Below are positions 16,733 through 26,276 of a stretch of DNA of 41,268 nucleotides, in pieces (position 1 is the stretch's first letter; each line of letters starts with the position of its first letter). The notes beneath the pieces were generated by a model that saw only the letters and a program-made list of their open reading frames with translations, was not told where the DNA came from and made no database searches. The stretch lies in contig NZ_JAKGBU010000033.1 in assembly GCF_021555155.1 (NCBI RefSeq), positions 6,984 to 48,251 of the forward strand, in the 5' to 3' direction. The DNA comes from Rhizobium alarense (lineage in GTDB: Bacteria > Pseudomonadota > Alphaproteobacteria > Rhizobiales > Rhizobiaceae). The position numbers and the translations under genes were made by a program.

Positions 16733-18184
16733 ATGCGCGCAAACAAGCTCGGCCTCGTTCTGGCGACGGGGCTGGCCGCGGCCGGTGCCGTCCAGGCCGC
16801 GGAGGTGACGCAGAGCGGTGCCGGCGACATCGAGCGGGCGCTGACGCGCTATCTGCCGGCCGATCTCGTCTCCGCCGGTCTCGTGACGGTCCGTGCGGCC
16901 ACCAGCTTCTACGAACTGCGCCTCGACCTCGCGCCGCTGGCGGCAAGGACGGATCCCCGGCGCTTCTCGGTGATGGGGCTGAAGCCCTTCGTCTATTATG
17001 TCCGGCCGCTCGACGACGGGCTCTATTCCGTCGAGGCGAATGACAAGCTCGACATCAGGGCGACGACGACGATCCCCGAGCGAACGTCGTTCACCTATCT
17101 GATCGACACGATTAAGATGACGGGCGTCTACGACCCCGCGATCTTCTATTTCCGCTCCGCCGACTTCTCCCTGAACGGTGCGCACATTACCTCGCAGACG
17201 GACAAGCAGTCCGTCGATGCCCGCATCGGCACGATGACGATGGCGCTCGCCGCACAGAAATCCGCGACGGATGCGATCGACATCACGTCGCGCGGCTTGA
17301 TCGAAACCTTCAACGAGACGATCGTCGACAAGCAGACGGGGCGGGTCGCGATCGACGTCGACAGCGTCGACATCGATGTGACGATGGACGGCGCGCGTTA
17401 CAAGGCGCTGCAGGATATCGTGCTTTTCGTGCTGGACCGGATCGATCGCGATCAACTCACGGCCGACGAGGCGGCGGCGCTGAAATCGATGCTGCGTGCG
17501 GTTCTGCCGGTCTTCGACGACCTCAAGGAGACGATCACCGCCAACAACGTCACCGTTGCGACCGACAAGGGCGTCTTCGCGGCCAGGCGCGTCGGCTACG
17601 AGATCGGCATGAACGGCGTGGCGCACAGCACGCGGGTGTCCTTCGGCTTGAGCGTCGACGAGCCGCGGCCGCCGGCCGGCCTGGTGCCCGACGCGTTTCG
17701 CGAGGCCCTTCCGACCACGGCACGCTTCAGGGGCGCGATGACCGATCTCGACCTCGCGGGCGCCGTCGCCTACCTGATCGACAATGCCGACTTCACGGCC
17801 AGGCAACCGTTGACCGAGGCGCAGAACCGCGAACTCGGCCGCATCGTGCTGCCGGGTGGTGCGATGACCTTCGATTTCGAGACCGTTGAGGCGAAATCCG
17901 CGATCTACGACGTGTCGATGACTGGCCGGATGACCGTCTATCCGGAGGAGACGCCGCGGCAGACGGCAGACGTGACGATCGTCGCGCGCGCGTTCGACAA
18001 GACCGTCGCCTTCCTGCAGAAAAACGCGTCGGCCGTGCCGCAGTTCGGACAGGCCGCCTTCGTGCTGCTCATGGTCAAGGGCTTCGGCATCGACCAGGGC
18101 GACGGCAGTCTCCGGTGGGACGTCTCTGTCGACGAGGCGGGCAAGGTGCTGATGAACGGCCAGCCGCTGCCCTTCCAGCCGTAG
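16733..18184 (+). CDS. Secreted protein of unknown function
   Basis: I do not recognise the family of this 483-residue protein. A clear signal peptide (about 1-22, MRANKLGLVLATGLAAAGAVQA with a cleavage-like AQAA junction) precedes a soluble, beta-rich region with many alternating hydrophobic residues, which suggests a periplasmic protein. No cysteine pair, catalytic motif or membrane anchor is evident. AGGGAGA precedes the ATG at 16733 by about six bases; the open frame extends 24 codons upstream, which I regard as untranslated. It is convergent with acdR across 15 bases and divergent from rplY. Confidence 0.8.
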   Translation: MRANKLGLVLATGLAAAGAVQAAEVTQSGAGDIERALTRYLPADLVSAGLVTVRAATSFYELRLDLAPLAARTDPRRFSVMGLKPFVYYVRPLDDGLYSVEANDKLDIRATTTIPERTSFTYLIDTIKMTGVYDPAIFYFRSADFSLNGAHITSQTDKQSVDARIGTMTMALAAQKSATDAIDITSRGLIETFNETIVDKQTGRVAIDVDSVDIDVTMDGARYKALQDIVLFVLDRIDRDQLTADEAAALKSMLRAVLPVFDDLKETITANNVTVATDKGVFAARRVGYEIGMNGVAHSTRVSFGLSVDEPRPPAGLVPDAFREALPTTARFRGAMTDLDLAGAVAYLIDNADFTARQPLTEAQNRELGRIVLPGGAMTFDFETVEAKSAIYDVSMTGRMTVYPEETPRQTADVTIVARAFDKTVAFLQKNASAVPQFGQAAFVLLMVKGFGIDQGDGSLRWDVSVDEAGKVLMNGQPLPFQP

Positions 18185-18199
18185 CGGTCGCGGCGGCGG

Positions 18200-18664
18200 T
18201 CAGAAATCGAGCGGCGCGTTGTCGACCACTTCCTTGATGACGAAGAAGGTGCGCGTCTGGCGCACGCCCGGCAGGCCGAGAAGCTGCGTGCCGTGGATCG
18301 TGTTGAATTCCGGCATGCCGCTCACCCGGATCTTCAGGAAATAGTCGAAGTCTCCGGCCACCAGATGGCAGTCGAGCACGAATTTGAGTTTCGCGGCCGC
18401 CGCCTCGAAGGCGGCGAAGCTTTCCGGCGTCGAGCGGTCGAGCACGACACCGACCATGACCAGTGTGCCGCGATCGACCGTCTGCGGCGAGATCAGCGCG
18501 CGCACGCCGCGGATGAAACCTTCGTCGAAAAGACGCTGCGTGCGCCGATGACAGGTCGCAGGGCTGACATCGACGGAACCGGCGAGATCGGCATTGGTGA
18601 GGCGGCCGTTGCGCTGCAGCAGCCGCAGCATCTTGAGGTCGATGCGGTCGAGATTTTCGAGCAC
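18200..18664 (-). CDS. acdR: Lrp/AsnC-family regulator, AcdR type
   Basis: The 154-residue protein has an N-terminal winged helix ([20 protein letters not shown], then [24 protein letters not shown]) and a C-terminal RAM ligand-binding domain ([14 protein letters not shown]). It is divergent from an ACC deaminase gene, the same arrangement as acdR-acdS in Azospirillum, Burkholderia and rhizobia, where AcdR is the Lrp-type activator of acdS. The 160-base gap contains a dyad at 18694-18710 next to a good -10 box for acdS. Its own start is the ATG at 18662-18664. Confidence 0.88.
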   Translation of the reverse strand: MLENLDRIDLKMLRLLQRNGRLTNADLAGSVDVSPATCHRRTQRLFDEGFIRGVRALISPQTVDRGTLVMVGVVLDRSTPESFAAFEAAAAKLKFVLDCHLVAGDFDYFLKIRVSGMPEFNTIHGTQLLGLPGVRQTRTFFVIKEVVDNAPLDF

Positions 18665-18693
18665 GGAAGATTCTTTCTATTTCATGAGACTTA

Positions 18694-18710
18694 ATGATTG
18701 GATCAATCAT
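18694..18710. promoter_or_regulatory. Perfect 7-3-7 dyad in the acdR-acdS intergenic region, candidate AcdR site
   Basis: ATGATTG (18694-18700), GAT, CAATCAT (18704-18710). It ends 27 bases before the TATAAT box of acdS, thus overlapping or just upstream of the -35 region, where an activator would sit. Lrp-type sites are often degenerate; this one is perfect. Confidence 0.65.
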
Positions 18711-18737
18711 GATGACCGCATTCATGGGAAGAATATG

Positions 18738-18743
18738 TATAAT
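18738..18743 (+). promoter_or_regulatory. Probable -10 box of acdS
   Basis: A consensus TATAAT lies 82 bases before the acdS start. No good -35 element lies 16-18 bases upstream (accgca), which fits a promoter that needs an activator bound at the adjacent dyad. Transcription would begin near 18750 and leave an approximately 75-base leader. Confidence 0.6.
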
Positions 18744-18824
18744 AAGTGCCAAAGTTTGAGAACACATTTCATTCAGACGGTGGTAGCGTCCGGCCGATTT
18801 CGAAACCCTGCCCAAGGAGCCGCC

Positions 18825-19838
18825 ATGCTGGAGAAATTCGACCGCTATCCCCTGACCTTCGGTCCGACCCATATCGAGAAATTGAGTCGCCTGTCCGAGC
18901 ATCTCGGCGGGAAGGTCGAACTCTATGCCAAGCGGGAGGACTGCAACTCCGGCCTCGCCTATGGCGGCAACAAGCTGCGCAAGCTCGAATATATCGTGCC
19001 GGACGCGATCGCCTCCGGCGCCGACACGCTCGTCTCGATCGGCGGCGTGCAGTCGAACCACACGCGCATGGTCGCCGCCGTCGCGGCCAAGATCGGCTTC
19101 AAGTGCCGTCTGGTGCAGGAAAGCTGGGTGCCGCACGAGGACGCCGTCTACGACCGGGTCGGCAATATCATGCTGAGCCGCATCATGGGCGCCGACGTAC
19201 GCCTTGTCGACGAGGGCTTCGACATCGGCATCCGCCGGAGCTGGGAGGAGGCGATCGACGAAGTCAAGGCGAAGGGCGGCAAGCCCTATGCGATCCCGGC
19301 CGGCGCCTCGGTCCATAAATATGGCGGTCTCGGCTATGTCGGTTTCGCTGAGGAGGTGCGGGCGCAGGAGGCCGACCTGGGATTCACGTTCGACTACATC
19401 GTCGTCTGCACCGTCACGGGCTCCACCCATGGCGGCATGCTCGTCGGCTTCGCCAAGGACGGGCGGGAGCGCAACGTCATCGGGATCGACGCGTCGTTCA
19501 CGCCGGCGCAGACCAAGGCGCAGGTCCTCGAGATCGCCCGCAACACGGCCGACCTCGTCGATCTCGGCAAGGACCTGACGGCCGACGACGTCGTGCTTGT
19601 CGAGGACTATGCCTATCCGGTCTACGGTGTGCCGTCGGCGGAGACGAAGGAGGCGATCCGGCTCTGCGCGCGCCTCGAGGGCATGATCACCGATCCGGTC
19701 TACGAGGGCAAATCGATGCAGGGCATGATCGACCTCGTCAGGAAGGGCTACTTTCCGGACGGCTCGAAGGTGCTCTATGCCCATCTCGGCGGTGCGCCGG
19801 CCCTCAACGGCTACGGCTACGCCTTCCGCAACGGCTGA
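18825..19838 (+). CDS. acdS: 1-aminocyclopropane-1-carboxylate deaminase
   Basis: The 337-residue PLP enzyme degrades the plant ethylene precursor ACC to 2-oxobutanoate and ammonia. The PLP lysine is K50 in [11 protein letters not shown]. The two residues that separate true ACC deaminases from the related D-cysteine desulfhydrases are both of the ACC type: E294 (PVYEGK) and L321 (YAHLGG), equivalent to E295 and L322 of the Pseudomonas enzyme. AAGGAG precedes the ATG at 18825 by five or six bases. The length is normal and the C-terminus LNGYGYAF is conserved. Divergent acdR and a dyad next to the -10 box point to substrate-induced expression. Plant association is a reasonable inference. Confidence 0.96.
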   Translation: MLEKFDRYPLTFGPTHIEKLSRLSEHLGGKVELYAKREDCNSGLAYGGNKLRKLEYIVPDAIASGADTLVSIGGVQSNHTRMVAAVAAKIGFKCRLVQESWVPHEDAVYDRVGNIMLSRIMGADVRLVDEGFDIGIRRSWEEAIDEVKAKGGKPYAIPAGASVHKYGGLGYVGFAEEVRAQEADLGFTFDYIVVCTVTGSTHGGMLVGFAKDGRERNVIGIDASFTPAQTKAQVLEIARNTADLVDLGKDLTADDVVLVEDYAYPVYGVPSAETKEAIRLCARLEGMITDPVYEGKSMQGMIDLVRKGYFPDGSKVLYAHLGGAPALNGYGYAFRNG

Positions 19839-19856
19839 CGGACGGGATTGCGCTCC

Positions 19857-19880
19857 GGCATCGCGAGATCTCGCGATGCC
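19857..19880. repeat. 24-base perfect palindrome downstream of acdS
   Basis: GGCATCGCGAGA (19857-19868) is followed directly by its reverse complement TCTCGCGATGCC (19869-19880). In RNA it would form a ten-pair stem with a GATC loop. No T tract follows, so it is not a standard terminator. It lies 19 bases after the acdS stop and could end acdS transcription or bind a dimeric protein. Confidence 0.75.
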
Positions 19881-19950
19881 CTGCGACCATCGTCGCCATG
19901 GACCGCAGCGGTGAAGCTTCCTATAGTCTCGGCGCTTATGCATCCCGTCA

Positions 19951-19976
19951 CACCGGTCTCTGGAGGGAGACCGGTG
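19951..19976 (+). promoter_or_regulatory. Leader hairpin with SD-like loop upstream of the GAF-Fis regulator
   Basis: CACCGGTCTC (19951-19960), loop TGGAGG, GAGACCGGTG (19967-19976): a perfect ten-pair stem ending 28 bases before the regulator's ATG. The loop contains GGAGG, but the true ribosome binding site (GGAGGAA) lies further downstream near 19994-20000. It could be an RNA element or a DNA operator for autoregulation. Confidence 0.65.
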
Positions 19977-20004
19977 CTGGAGGTGCGCTTCGGGGAGGAA
20001 GCCG

Positions 20005-20967
20005 ATGCCTGCTGTTCTCGACCATTCCGATCACGTGCATACCGTTGCACACCAGTCGTCCGCGGCTGCCAGTTCACCGGTGGCCGCGTCCTGGCGTCGC
20101 TGCCTGACGCTGCACAAGCTCGAGCCCGACGAGGCCCGCACGCCCTGGCGCCTGACCGAGCACGAGTTCGACCTGGTGCGCGAGCGGTCCGAGATCCTCG
20201 TCGCCGAAGCGTCCAACGAACTCGACCGGCTGTTTTCCACCGTCGGCAAGGCGGGATGCTGCCTCCTGCTGACCGACGACAATGGCGTCGCGCTCGACCG
20301 GCGCGGGGCGGCCGGCGACGACAGCGACTTCCGTGGCGTCGGCCTGTGGTCCGGCACGGTCTGGAGCGAGGCGAGCGTCGGGACAAACGGCATCGGCACG
20401 GCGCTTGCCGACGAGCGCGCCGTCGTCATCCATCGCGACCAGCATTTCCTGTCGCGCAACACCGGGCTTTCCTGCGTGACGGCGCCGATCCGCGACCACC
20501 GCGGCAAGATCGCAGCGGCGATCGACATCTCCACCTGCCGGGACGACGCCAACGAGATCACCATGGCGATCCTGTCGCAGGCGGTCCGCGATGCGGCCGG
20601 GCGCATCGAGGCGGGGCTCTTCCGCCGCATGTTCGACACGGCGCGCATCGTTCTCGTGCCGGTCGATGCCCGCAGTGCGCCGGCCCTCATCGCCGTCGAC
20701 CGGGACGACCTCGTGCTCGGGGCGACGCGTGCGGCCCGCCAGGCGCTCGGCCTCGACGACCGCCGCATCGCCGCCGGCGTGCCGGCCTCCGACCTGCTCA
20801 GGGAGGAAAGCGCCCTGCCTTGCGGCGGCGACCTGATGGACGCGGAGCGGGCGGCGCTGCGGCGCGTGCTGTCGCGGACCTCCGGCAACGTCTCGCAGGC
20901 CGCCGATCTTCTCGGCATCAGCCGGGCAACGCTGTACCGGAAGATGCACCGGCTCTCGCTCAATTGA
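20005..20967 (+). CDS. GAF-domain transcription factor with Fis-type helix-turn-helix (AcoR-like, no AAA+ domain)
   Basis: The 320-residue protein has a GAF-like sensory domain (about 30-210; LFSTVGKAGCCLLLTDDNGV, WSEASVGTNGIGTALADERA and VTAPIRDHRGKIAAAIDIS) and a C-terminal Fis-type helix-turn-helix (VSQAADLLGISRATLYRKMH, about 296-315). AcoR and related activators of aldehyde or acetoin catabolism have an AAA+ sigma-54 domain between these parts; here it is absent, so it cannot act as a classical sigma-54 activator. It directly precedes the aldehyde dehydrogenase gene, which it probably controls. GGAGGAA lies just upstream of the ATG, and its leader carries a strong hairpin. Confidence 0.88.
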   Translation: MPAVLDHSDHVHTVAHQSSAAASSPVAASWRRCLTLHKLEPDEARTPWRLTEHEFDLVRERSEILVAEASNELDRLFSTVGKAGCCLLLTDDNGVALDRRGAAGDDSDFRGVGLWSGTVWSEASVGTNGIGTALADERAVVIHRDQHFLSRNTGLSCVTAPIRDHRGKIAAAIDISTCRDDANEITMAILSQAVRDAAGRIEAGLFRRMFDTARIVLVPVDARSAPALIAVDRDDLVLGATRAARQALGLDDRRIAAGVPASDLLREESALPCGGDLMDAERAALRRVLSRTSGNVSQAADLLGISRATLYRKMHRLSLN

Positions 20968-21023
20968 CGATCGTCAGGTGCGGGTGCCGCCTTCCGCACT
21001 GCAGCATGCCGTATGACAGGCAT

Positions 21024-21043
21024 CTGTCGCATTTGTGAAACAG
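21024..21043. promoter_or_regulatory. Imperfect dyad upstream of the aldehyde dehydrogenase gene
   Basis: The stretch follows CTGT-N2-CA-N4-TG-N2-ACAG, a 20-base interrupted dyad about 100 bases before the aldehyde dehydrogenase start. Spacing and symmetry suit the Fis-type dimer encoded just upstream. It has six matched positions per half, so chance cannot be excluded. Confidence 0.4.
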
Positions 21044-21144
21044 TTGCGCCGACCGTCCTTCGTCCGTGCCTTTCGCCTCGTCCCGTTCGGGTGCACGCTT
21101 CCTCCACCGGCACATCCTGGCCGTTTCCAAGGGAGGAATTCTTC

Positions 21145-22653
<1,509 letters not shown>

Positions 22654-22668
22654 GCCGGACTGCGAACC

Positions 22669-22738
22669 GGCTGCCCGCCCGGCAACGGGCTCGGGCAGCC
22701 GATGCGAGAGGCGCCGATCCGCCCGGTCGGCGCCTTTC
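22669..22738 (+). terminator. Two tandem hairpins between the aldehyde dehydrogenase and DUF779 genes
   Basis: The first hairpin (22669-22700) pairs GGCTGCCCG with CGGGCAGCC and stacks CCCG/CGGG around a GCAA tetraloop, with a two-base bulge. The second (22709-22735) pairs AGGCGCCGA with TCGGCGCCT and is followed by TTT. Together they may attenuate read-through into the DUF779 gene or protect the upstream mRNA end. The T run is short, so efficiency as a terminator is uncertain. Confidence 0.6.
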
Positions 22739-22770
22739 CCGTTTGCGAGACGGCAAGGAGGAGGTTTGGC

Positions 22771-23139
22771 ATGAACGAGACGGACAGCGAGCCCCGCGTC
22801 GTCGCCACCGAGGCTGCGCGCGCCTTCATCCGGGAGATCCGGGCCGACCATCCGGACATCCTGTTCCATCAGTCAGGCGGCTGCTGCGACGGCTCCTCGC
22901 CGATGTGCTATCCGGCGGACGACTACATCGTCGGCGACCGGGACGTGAAGCTCGGCGAGATCGACGGCGTGCCGGTCTATATTTCGCAATCGCAATATGC
23001 GGTCTGGAAGCATACGCAACTGATCCTCGACGTGGTGCCGGGCAGGGGCGGCATGTTCTCGCTCGACAACGGCCGGGAGCGGCGTTTTCTCACACGCTCG
23101 CGGCTCTTCGGCGGCGGGGAGGGCTGTGCGGTGCCGTGA
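22771..23139 (+). CDS. DUF779 family protein
   Basis: This 122-residue protein belongs to the uncharacterised DUF779 family, recognised by HQSGGCCDGSSPMCYP (about residues 32-47) with three cysteines, followed by VKLGEIDGVPVYISQSQY. The cysteine cluster may bind metal or be redox-active; its role is unproven. The gene commonly sits beside ExaC/AcoD-type aldehyde dehydrogenases, as here. AAGGAGGAGG precedes the ATG at 22771. Two hairpins separate it from the dehydrogenase gene, and its 3' end faces prs across 11 bases. Confidence 0.88.
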   Translation: MNETDSEPRVVATEAARAFIREIRADHPDILFHQSGGCCDGSSPMCYPADDYIVGDRDVKLGEIDGVPVYISQSQYAVWKHTQLILDVVPGRGGMFSLDNGRERRFLTRSRLFGGGEGCAVP

Positions 23140-23150
23140 CGCGGACGGGC

Positions 23151-24083
23151 TCAGTCGAAGAGGCTCGACACCGATTCTTCCGCGCTCGTGCGGTTGATCG
23201 CCTCGCCGATGAGGTTGGCGGTCGAGATGACGCGGATGTTGTGGGCGGACTGCACGGCGGTCGTCGGCTGGATCGAGTCGGTGATGACCAGCTCCTTGAG
23301 CTTCGACGAGGTGACGCGGGCGACGGCGCCGCCGGAGAGTACGCCGTGGGTGATATAGGCGGTGACGCTCGTCGCGCCGTTCTTCAGGAGCGCCTCGGCG
23401 GCATTGCACAGCGTGCCGCCGGAATCGACGATGTCGTCGATCAGCAGGCAGTCCTTGCCGGCCACGTCGCCGATGACGTTCATCACTTCCGATTCACCCG
23501 GGCGGTCGCGGCGCTTGTCGACGATCGCCAGAAGACAGTCGAGGCGCTTGGCAAGCGCGCGGGCGCGCACGACGCCGCCGACGTCCGGCGAGACGACCAT
23601 GACGTTTTCGAGATTGTAGTTCTCCTTCACGTCGCGCGCGAGGATCGGCACGGCGTAAAGGTTGTCGGTCGGAATGTCGAAGAAGCCCTGGATCTGGCCG
23701 GCATGCAGGTCGAGCGTCAGCACGCGGTCGGCACCGGCCTCGGTGATGAGATTGGCGACGAGCTTCGCCGAGATCGGCGTGCGCGGGCCCGGCTTGCGGT
23801 CCTGCCGCGCATAGCCGAAATAGGGGATCACGGCGGTGATGCGGCGTGCCGAGGAGCGGCGCATCGCATCGATCATGATGAGGAGCTCCATCAGGTGGTC
23901 GTTCGTCGGGAAGGACGTCGACTGGACCACGAAGACGTCCTCGCCGCGCACGTTCTCCTGGATTTCAACGAAGATTTCCTGGTCTGCGAAGCGCCGGACG
24001 CTGGCGCGGCCCAGCGGAACATTGAGATAATTGCAGATCGCTTCGGCCAGCAGCCGGTTCGAGTTGCCCGCGAAAACCTTCAT
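23151..24083 (-). CDS. prs: Ribose-phosphate pyrophosphokinase (PRPP synthetase)
   Basis: The 310-residue enzyme makes PRPP for purine, pyrimidine, histidine, tryptophan and NAD synthesis. It begins [16 protein letters not shown], and contains [20 protein letters not shown], the flexible-loop [17 protein letters not shown], and the PRPP-binding [15 protein letters not shown]. The ATG at 24081-24083 gives the conserved start; the frame is open 25 codons further upstream. Length is normal. A lipoprotein gene lies 120 bases upstream on the same strand, the remaining gap having no gene. Apt in this window uses its product. Confidence 0.97.
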   Translation of the reverse strand: MKVFAGNSNRLLAEAICNYLNVPLGRASVRRFADQEIFVEIQENVRGEDVFVVQSTSFPTNDHLMELLIMIDAMRRSSARRITAVIPYFGYARQDRKPGPRTPISAKLVANLITEAGADRVLTLDLHAGQIQGFFDIPTDNLYAVPILARDVKENYNLENVMVVSPDVGGVVRARALAKRLDCLLAIVDKRRDRPGESEVMNVIGDVAGKDCLLIDDIVDSGGTLCNAAEALLKNGATSVTAYITHGVLSGGAVARVTSSKLKELVITDSIQPTTAVQSAHNIRVISTANLIGEAINRTSAEESVSSLFD

Positions 24084-24203
24084 ATGTGGTCCGCCTGTCT
24101 GATGGCCTGTCTGAGTATGCTGATGGCCGCCTTTTAGCGTCCCCGCGGGCGAATGCAAGGCCCATGCCGCAGCGCGAAAGCCGCGCGGCCGTTTTCACTG
24201 TGG

Positions 24204-24998
24204 TTAACCGCGCTGTTGCTGCCGCCATTCGAGATAGGCGTCGATCGTGCGCTCGGCGATTGTTTCCATCGTGCGGGGCGGCACCGCCGCCCACGGGTCG
24301 TCGGCGGTGCGCGAGACGCTGTCCTGCCCTTGGATGCGGTGCAGGCGCCCGCCGCTGCCGTCAAGCACGTCCCAGACATAGACGACGGTCGTCTTGCCGT
24401 TGTCGGTCATGGCCGAAAGGTAGCCCTTCAGGATGTGCTGGCTCGATGTGTCGGTCGAGCTCCTGATCGTCAGGCCGTTTGCCCGGGCAAGCGCCCCGAG
24501 CTTGCGCGAGAGCGGCGTCACGGCCTGGACGGGCGCGCCGATGATCGGCAGGAAGCGGATCGTGCCGGTGCCGGCGGCGGCGGGATCGAGCGCGGCGGTC
24601 TGCCGGGTCGTGTCCGCCGCGCTTTCCGCATTCTCGGTCACCGCCGGCTGCTGATCCGTCAAGACGGTCGTCGTCTGGCCCGCCGTCGGGTCGCCGCTCG
24701 CCACAGGGTTGACGTTGTTGCGCTGCAGTGCGTCGGCCTGCGCCTGCAGGGTGCTGCCCTCGGCGGCGAGCGAGGTGGCCGTCGAGCCCGCATCGCCGGA
24801 CATCGCCGCCTGCTGGGCGGCTCCGACCGGCTGATCGGATGTGCCCGCCCGGTCCAGGTCGCCCTGGGTGACCGTGGAGGATTGCAGGGTTTCGTCGCCG
24901 ATGCCGACCTGCGGCGTCAGCGCGTCGGTGCTGTTGCAGGATTGAAGCACTGCGAGGAGGCCGATCAGTGCCAGCCGGATGAGCCCGTGTTGCATCAT
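24204..24998 (-). CDS. Lipoprotein of unknown function
   Basis: The 264-residue precursor has a type II signal: MMQHGLIRLALIGLLAVLQS followed by the lipobox cysteine (LQSC, cysteine about residue 21). The next 110 residues are low in complexity and rich in Ala, Gln, Ser and Thr. The second half is a compact domain (TIRFLPIIGAPVQAVTPLSR, KGYLSAMTDNGKTTVVYVWD, YLEWRQQQRG at the end) that may be a beta-sandwich. I know no function. I place the start at the ATG at 24996-24998, since it precedes the signal; ATG 24993-24995 is the alternative. It lies 110 bases after the M24 gene in the same direction. Confidence 0.85.
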   Translation of the reverse strand: MMQHGLIRLALIGLLAVLQSCNSTDALTPQVGIGDETLQSSTVTQGDLDRAGTSDQPVGAAQQAAMSGDAGSTATSLAAEGSTLQAQADALQRNNVNPVASGDPTAGQTTTVLTDQQPAVTENAESAADTTRQTAALDPAAAGTGTIRFLPIIGAPVQAVTPLSRKLGALARANGLTIRSSTDTSSQHILKGYLSAMTDNGKTTVVYVWDVLDGSGGRLHRIQGQDSVSRTADDPWAAVPPRTMETIAERTIDAYLEWRQQQRG

Positions 24999-25108
24999 GT
25001 CCGTCCGTCTTGCGAGACTCTGGCGGTCTCTCTGTCCCCGGACGAATTTATGGTTCCCCGCGGCCCCTCCTGTCAATCGTCGGATTTCGCGGGGACGGGG
25101 GCGTCGCC

Positions 25109-26260
25109 TCATGCCTCGATGACATCAAGCCCGTAGCGCGAGAGCGCCCGCGGCGAGTCGGTGGTCGTGAGATAGGTCTGGCCGAGGGTCATCGCGGTGC
25201 CGGTGTCGGAATCCATGATGATGACGTGCAGGAAGAGCGACATGTCCGGCTCGATCTCCTGCGGATTGCCGGCCAGGAACATCTGGTGCTCCATCCAGGA
25301 CGGCGAGAAGCGTGCACCGACGGAATAGCCGCAGGCGTTCAGGCGGTGACGGGCGAGGCCGCGCTCCTCCATGATCCGGGCATGGGTGTCGAAGACGGTG
25401 CCGAAGGTGTTGCCGGGCCGGAGGACCATTTCCATCGCCTGCATCGTCTCGCGGCAGGCGCTGTAGAGTTCACGGTGCCGGTTGCTCGGTTCGCCGATGG
25501 CGATCGTCCGCATCGCCGGTGCATGGTAGTGCGCGCTGACGCCGGCCCATTGCAGGCTGATCTGGTCCTGCGCATCCAGCCTGCGGCGGCCGGACTTGTA
25601 GCGGCAGAGCAAGGCGTCGGCACCGGAGCCGATGACGAATTCGTTGGCCGAGTAGTCGCCGCCGCCGGCGAGCACCGCGCCCTGCATCGCCGCCAGGATG
25701 GCGGCTTCGTCCCCGCCCGGGACGATCAGCGGCAGGGCGGCCGCCAGCGCGTCGTCGGAAAGCGCGGCGGCGCGCTCGACATGGACGATCTCGGCCGGGC
25801 TTTTGGTGAGGCGCAGGCGGCTGACGATCGCGGAGGCGTCGACGATCTGGCCGAAGCTCTGGATCTGGCTGTCGAGCAGGCGGGCGTTCCGGCCGGTCAG
25901 CCCGTGCGTGTCGTACTCGACGCCGATGCGGCAGCCAAGCAGGTCCAGTTCCGACAGCAGGTTCTTCAGGTCCATGGTGGGGTCGGCGTGCACGCGGTCG
26001 ACCCAGACCTGGATATTGGCGATGGTGGACGTATGACGGGCCTGGCGCAGGTCGGCCACGCGGGTGAGCAGCGTCATCTCGCCGCTCGCCGTGACGACGA
26101 GCGTCTGGAAGAAGCAGTAGCCGAACGTGTCATAGCCTGTCAGCCAGTACATGCTTTCCTGGGCGAACAGCAGCATGGCATCGAGTTTTTCCTCGCGCAT
26201 GCGGGCCGTCAGGCGCTGTAGACGCGTTGCGTATTCCTCGGTCTCGAAATGCAGGGCCAT
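25109..26260 (-). CDS. M24-fold protein lacking metal ligands (creatinase/DoeA-like)
   Basis: The 383-residue product has the creatinase-type N-terminal domain (RMREEKLDAMLLFAQESMYWLTG) and a pita-bread C-terminal domain. The five residues that bind the two metals in aminopeptidase P are missing: the DAG aspartate position reads QWAG, the next aspartate position lies in YHAPAMRT, the GHG histidine is GYSVG, and the two glutamate positions read FLHV and LGQT. It is therefore unlikely to be a metallopeptidase. Relatives without metal include creatinase and ectoine hydrolase. Its ATG starts 17 bases after pgeF's stop, so it belongs to the lgt-midA-pgeF unit. The substrate is unknown. Confidence 0.85.
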   Translation of the reverse strand: MALHFETEEYATRLQRLTARMREEKLDAMLLFAQESMYWLTGYDTFGYCFFQTLVVTASGEMTLLTRVADLRQARHTSTIANIQVWVDRVHADPTMDLKNLLSELDLLGCRIGVEYDTHGLTGRNARLLDSQIQSFGQIVDASAIVSRLRLTKSPAEIVHVERAAALSDDALAAALPLIVPGGDEAAILAAMQGAVLAGGGDYSANEFVIGSGADALLCRYKSGRRRLDAQDQISLQWAGVSAHYHAPAMRTIAIGEPSNRHRELYSACRETMQAMEMVLRPGNTFGTVFDTHARIMEERGLARHRLNACGYSVGARFSPSWMEHQMFLAGNPQEIEPDMSLFLHVIIMDSDTGTAMTLGQTYLTTTDSPRALSRYGLDVIEA

Positions 26261-26276
26261 CGGGTGTCTCCCTTCT

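Noticed and set aside
25109-26260. Annotating the M24-fold protein as a functional Xaa-Pro aminopeptidase
   Set aside because: All metal-ligand positions are substituted, so a metallopeptidase call would be wrong.
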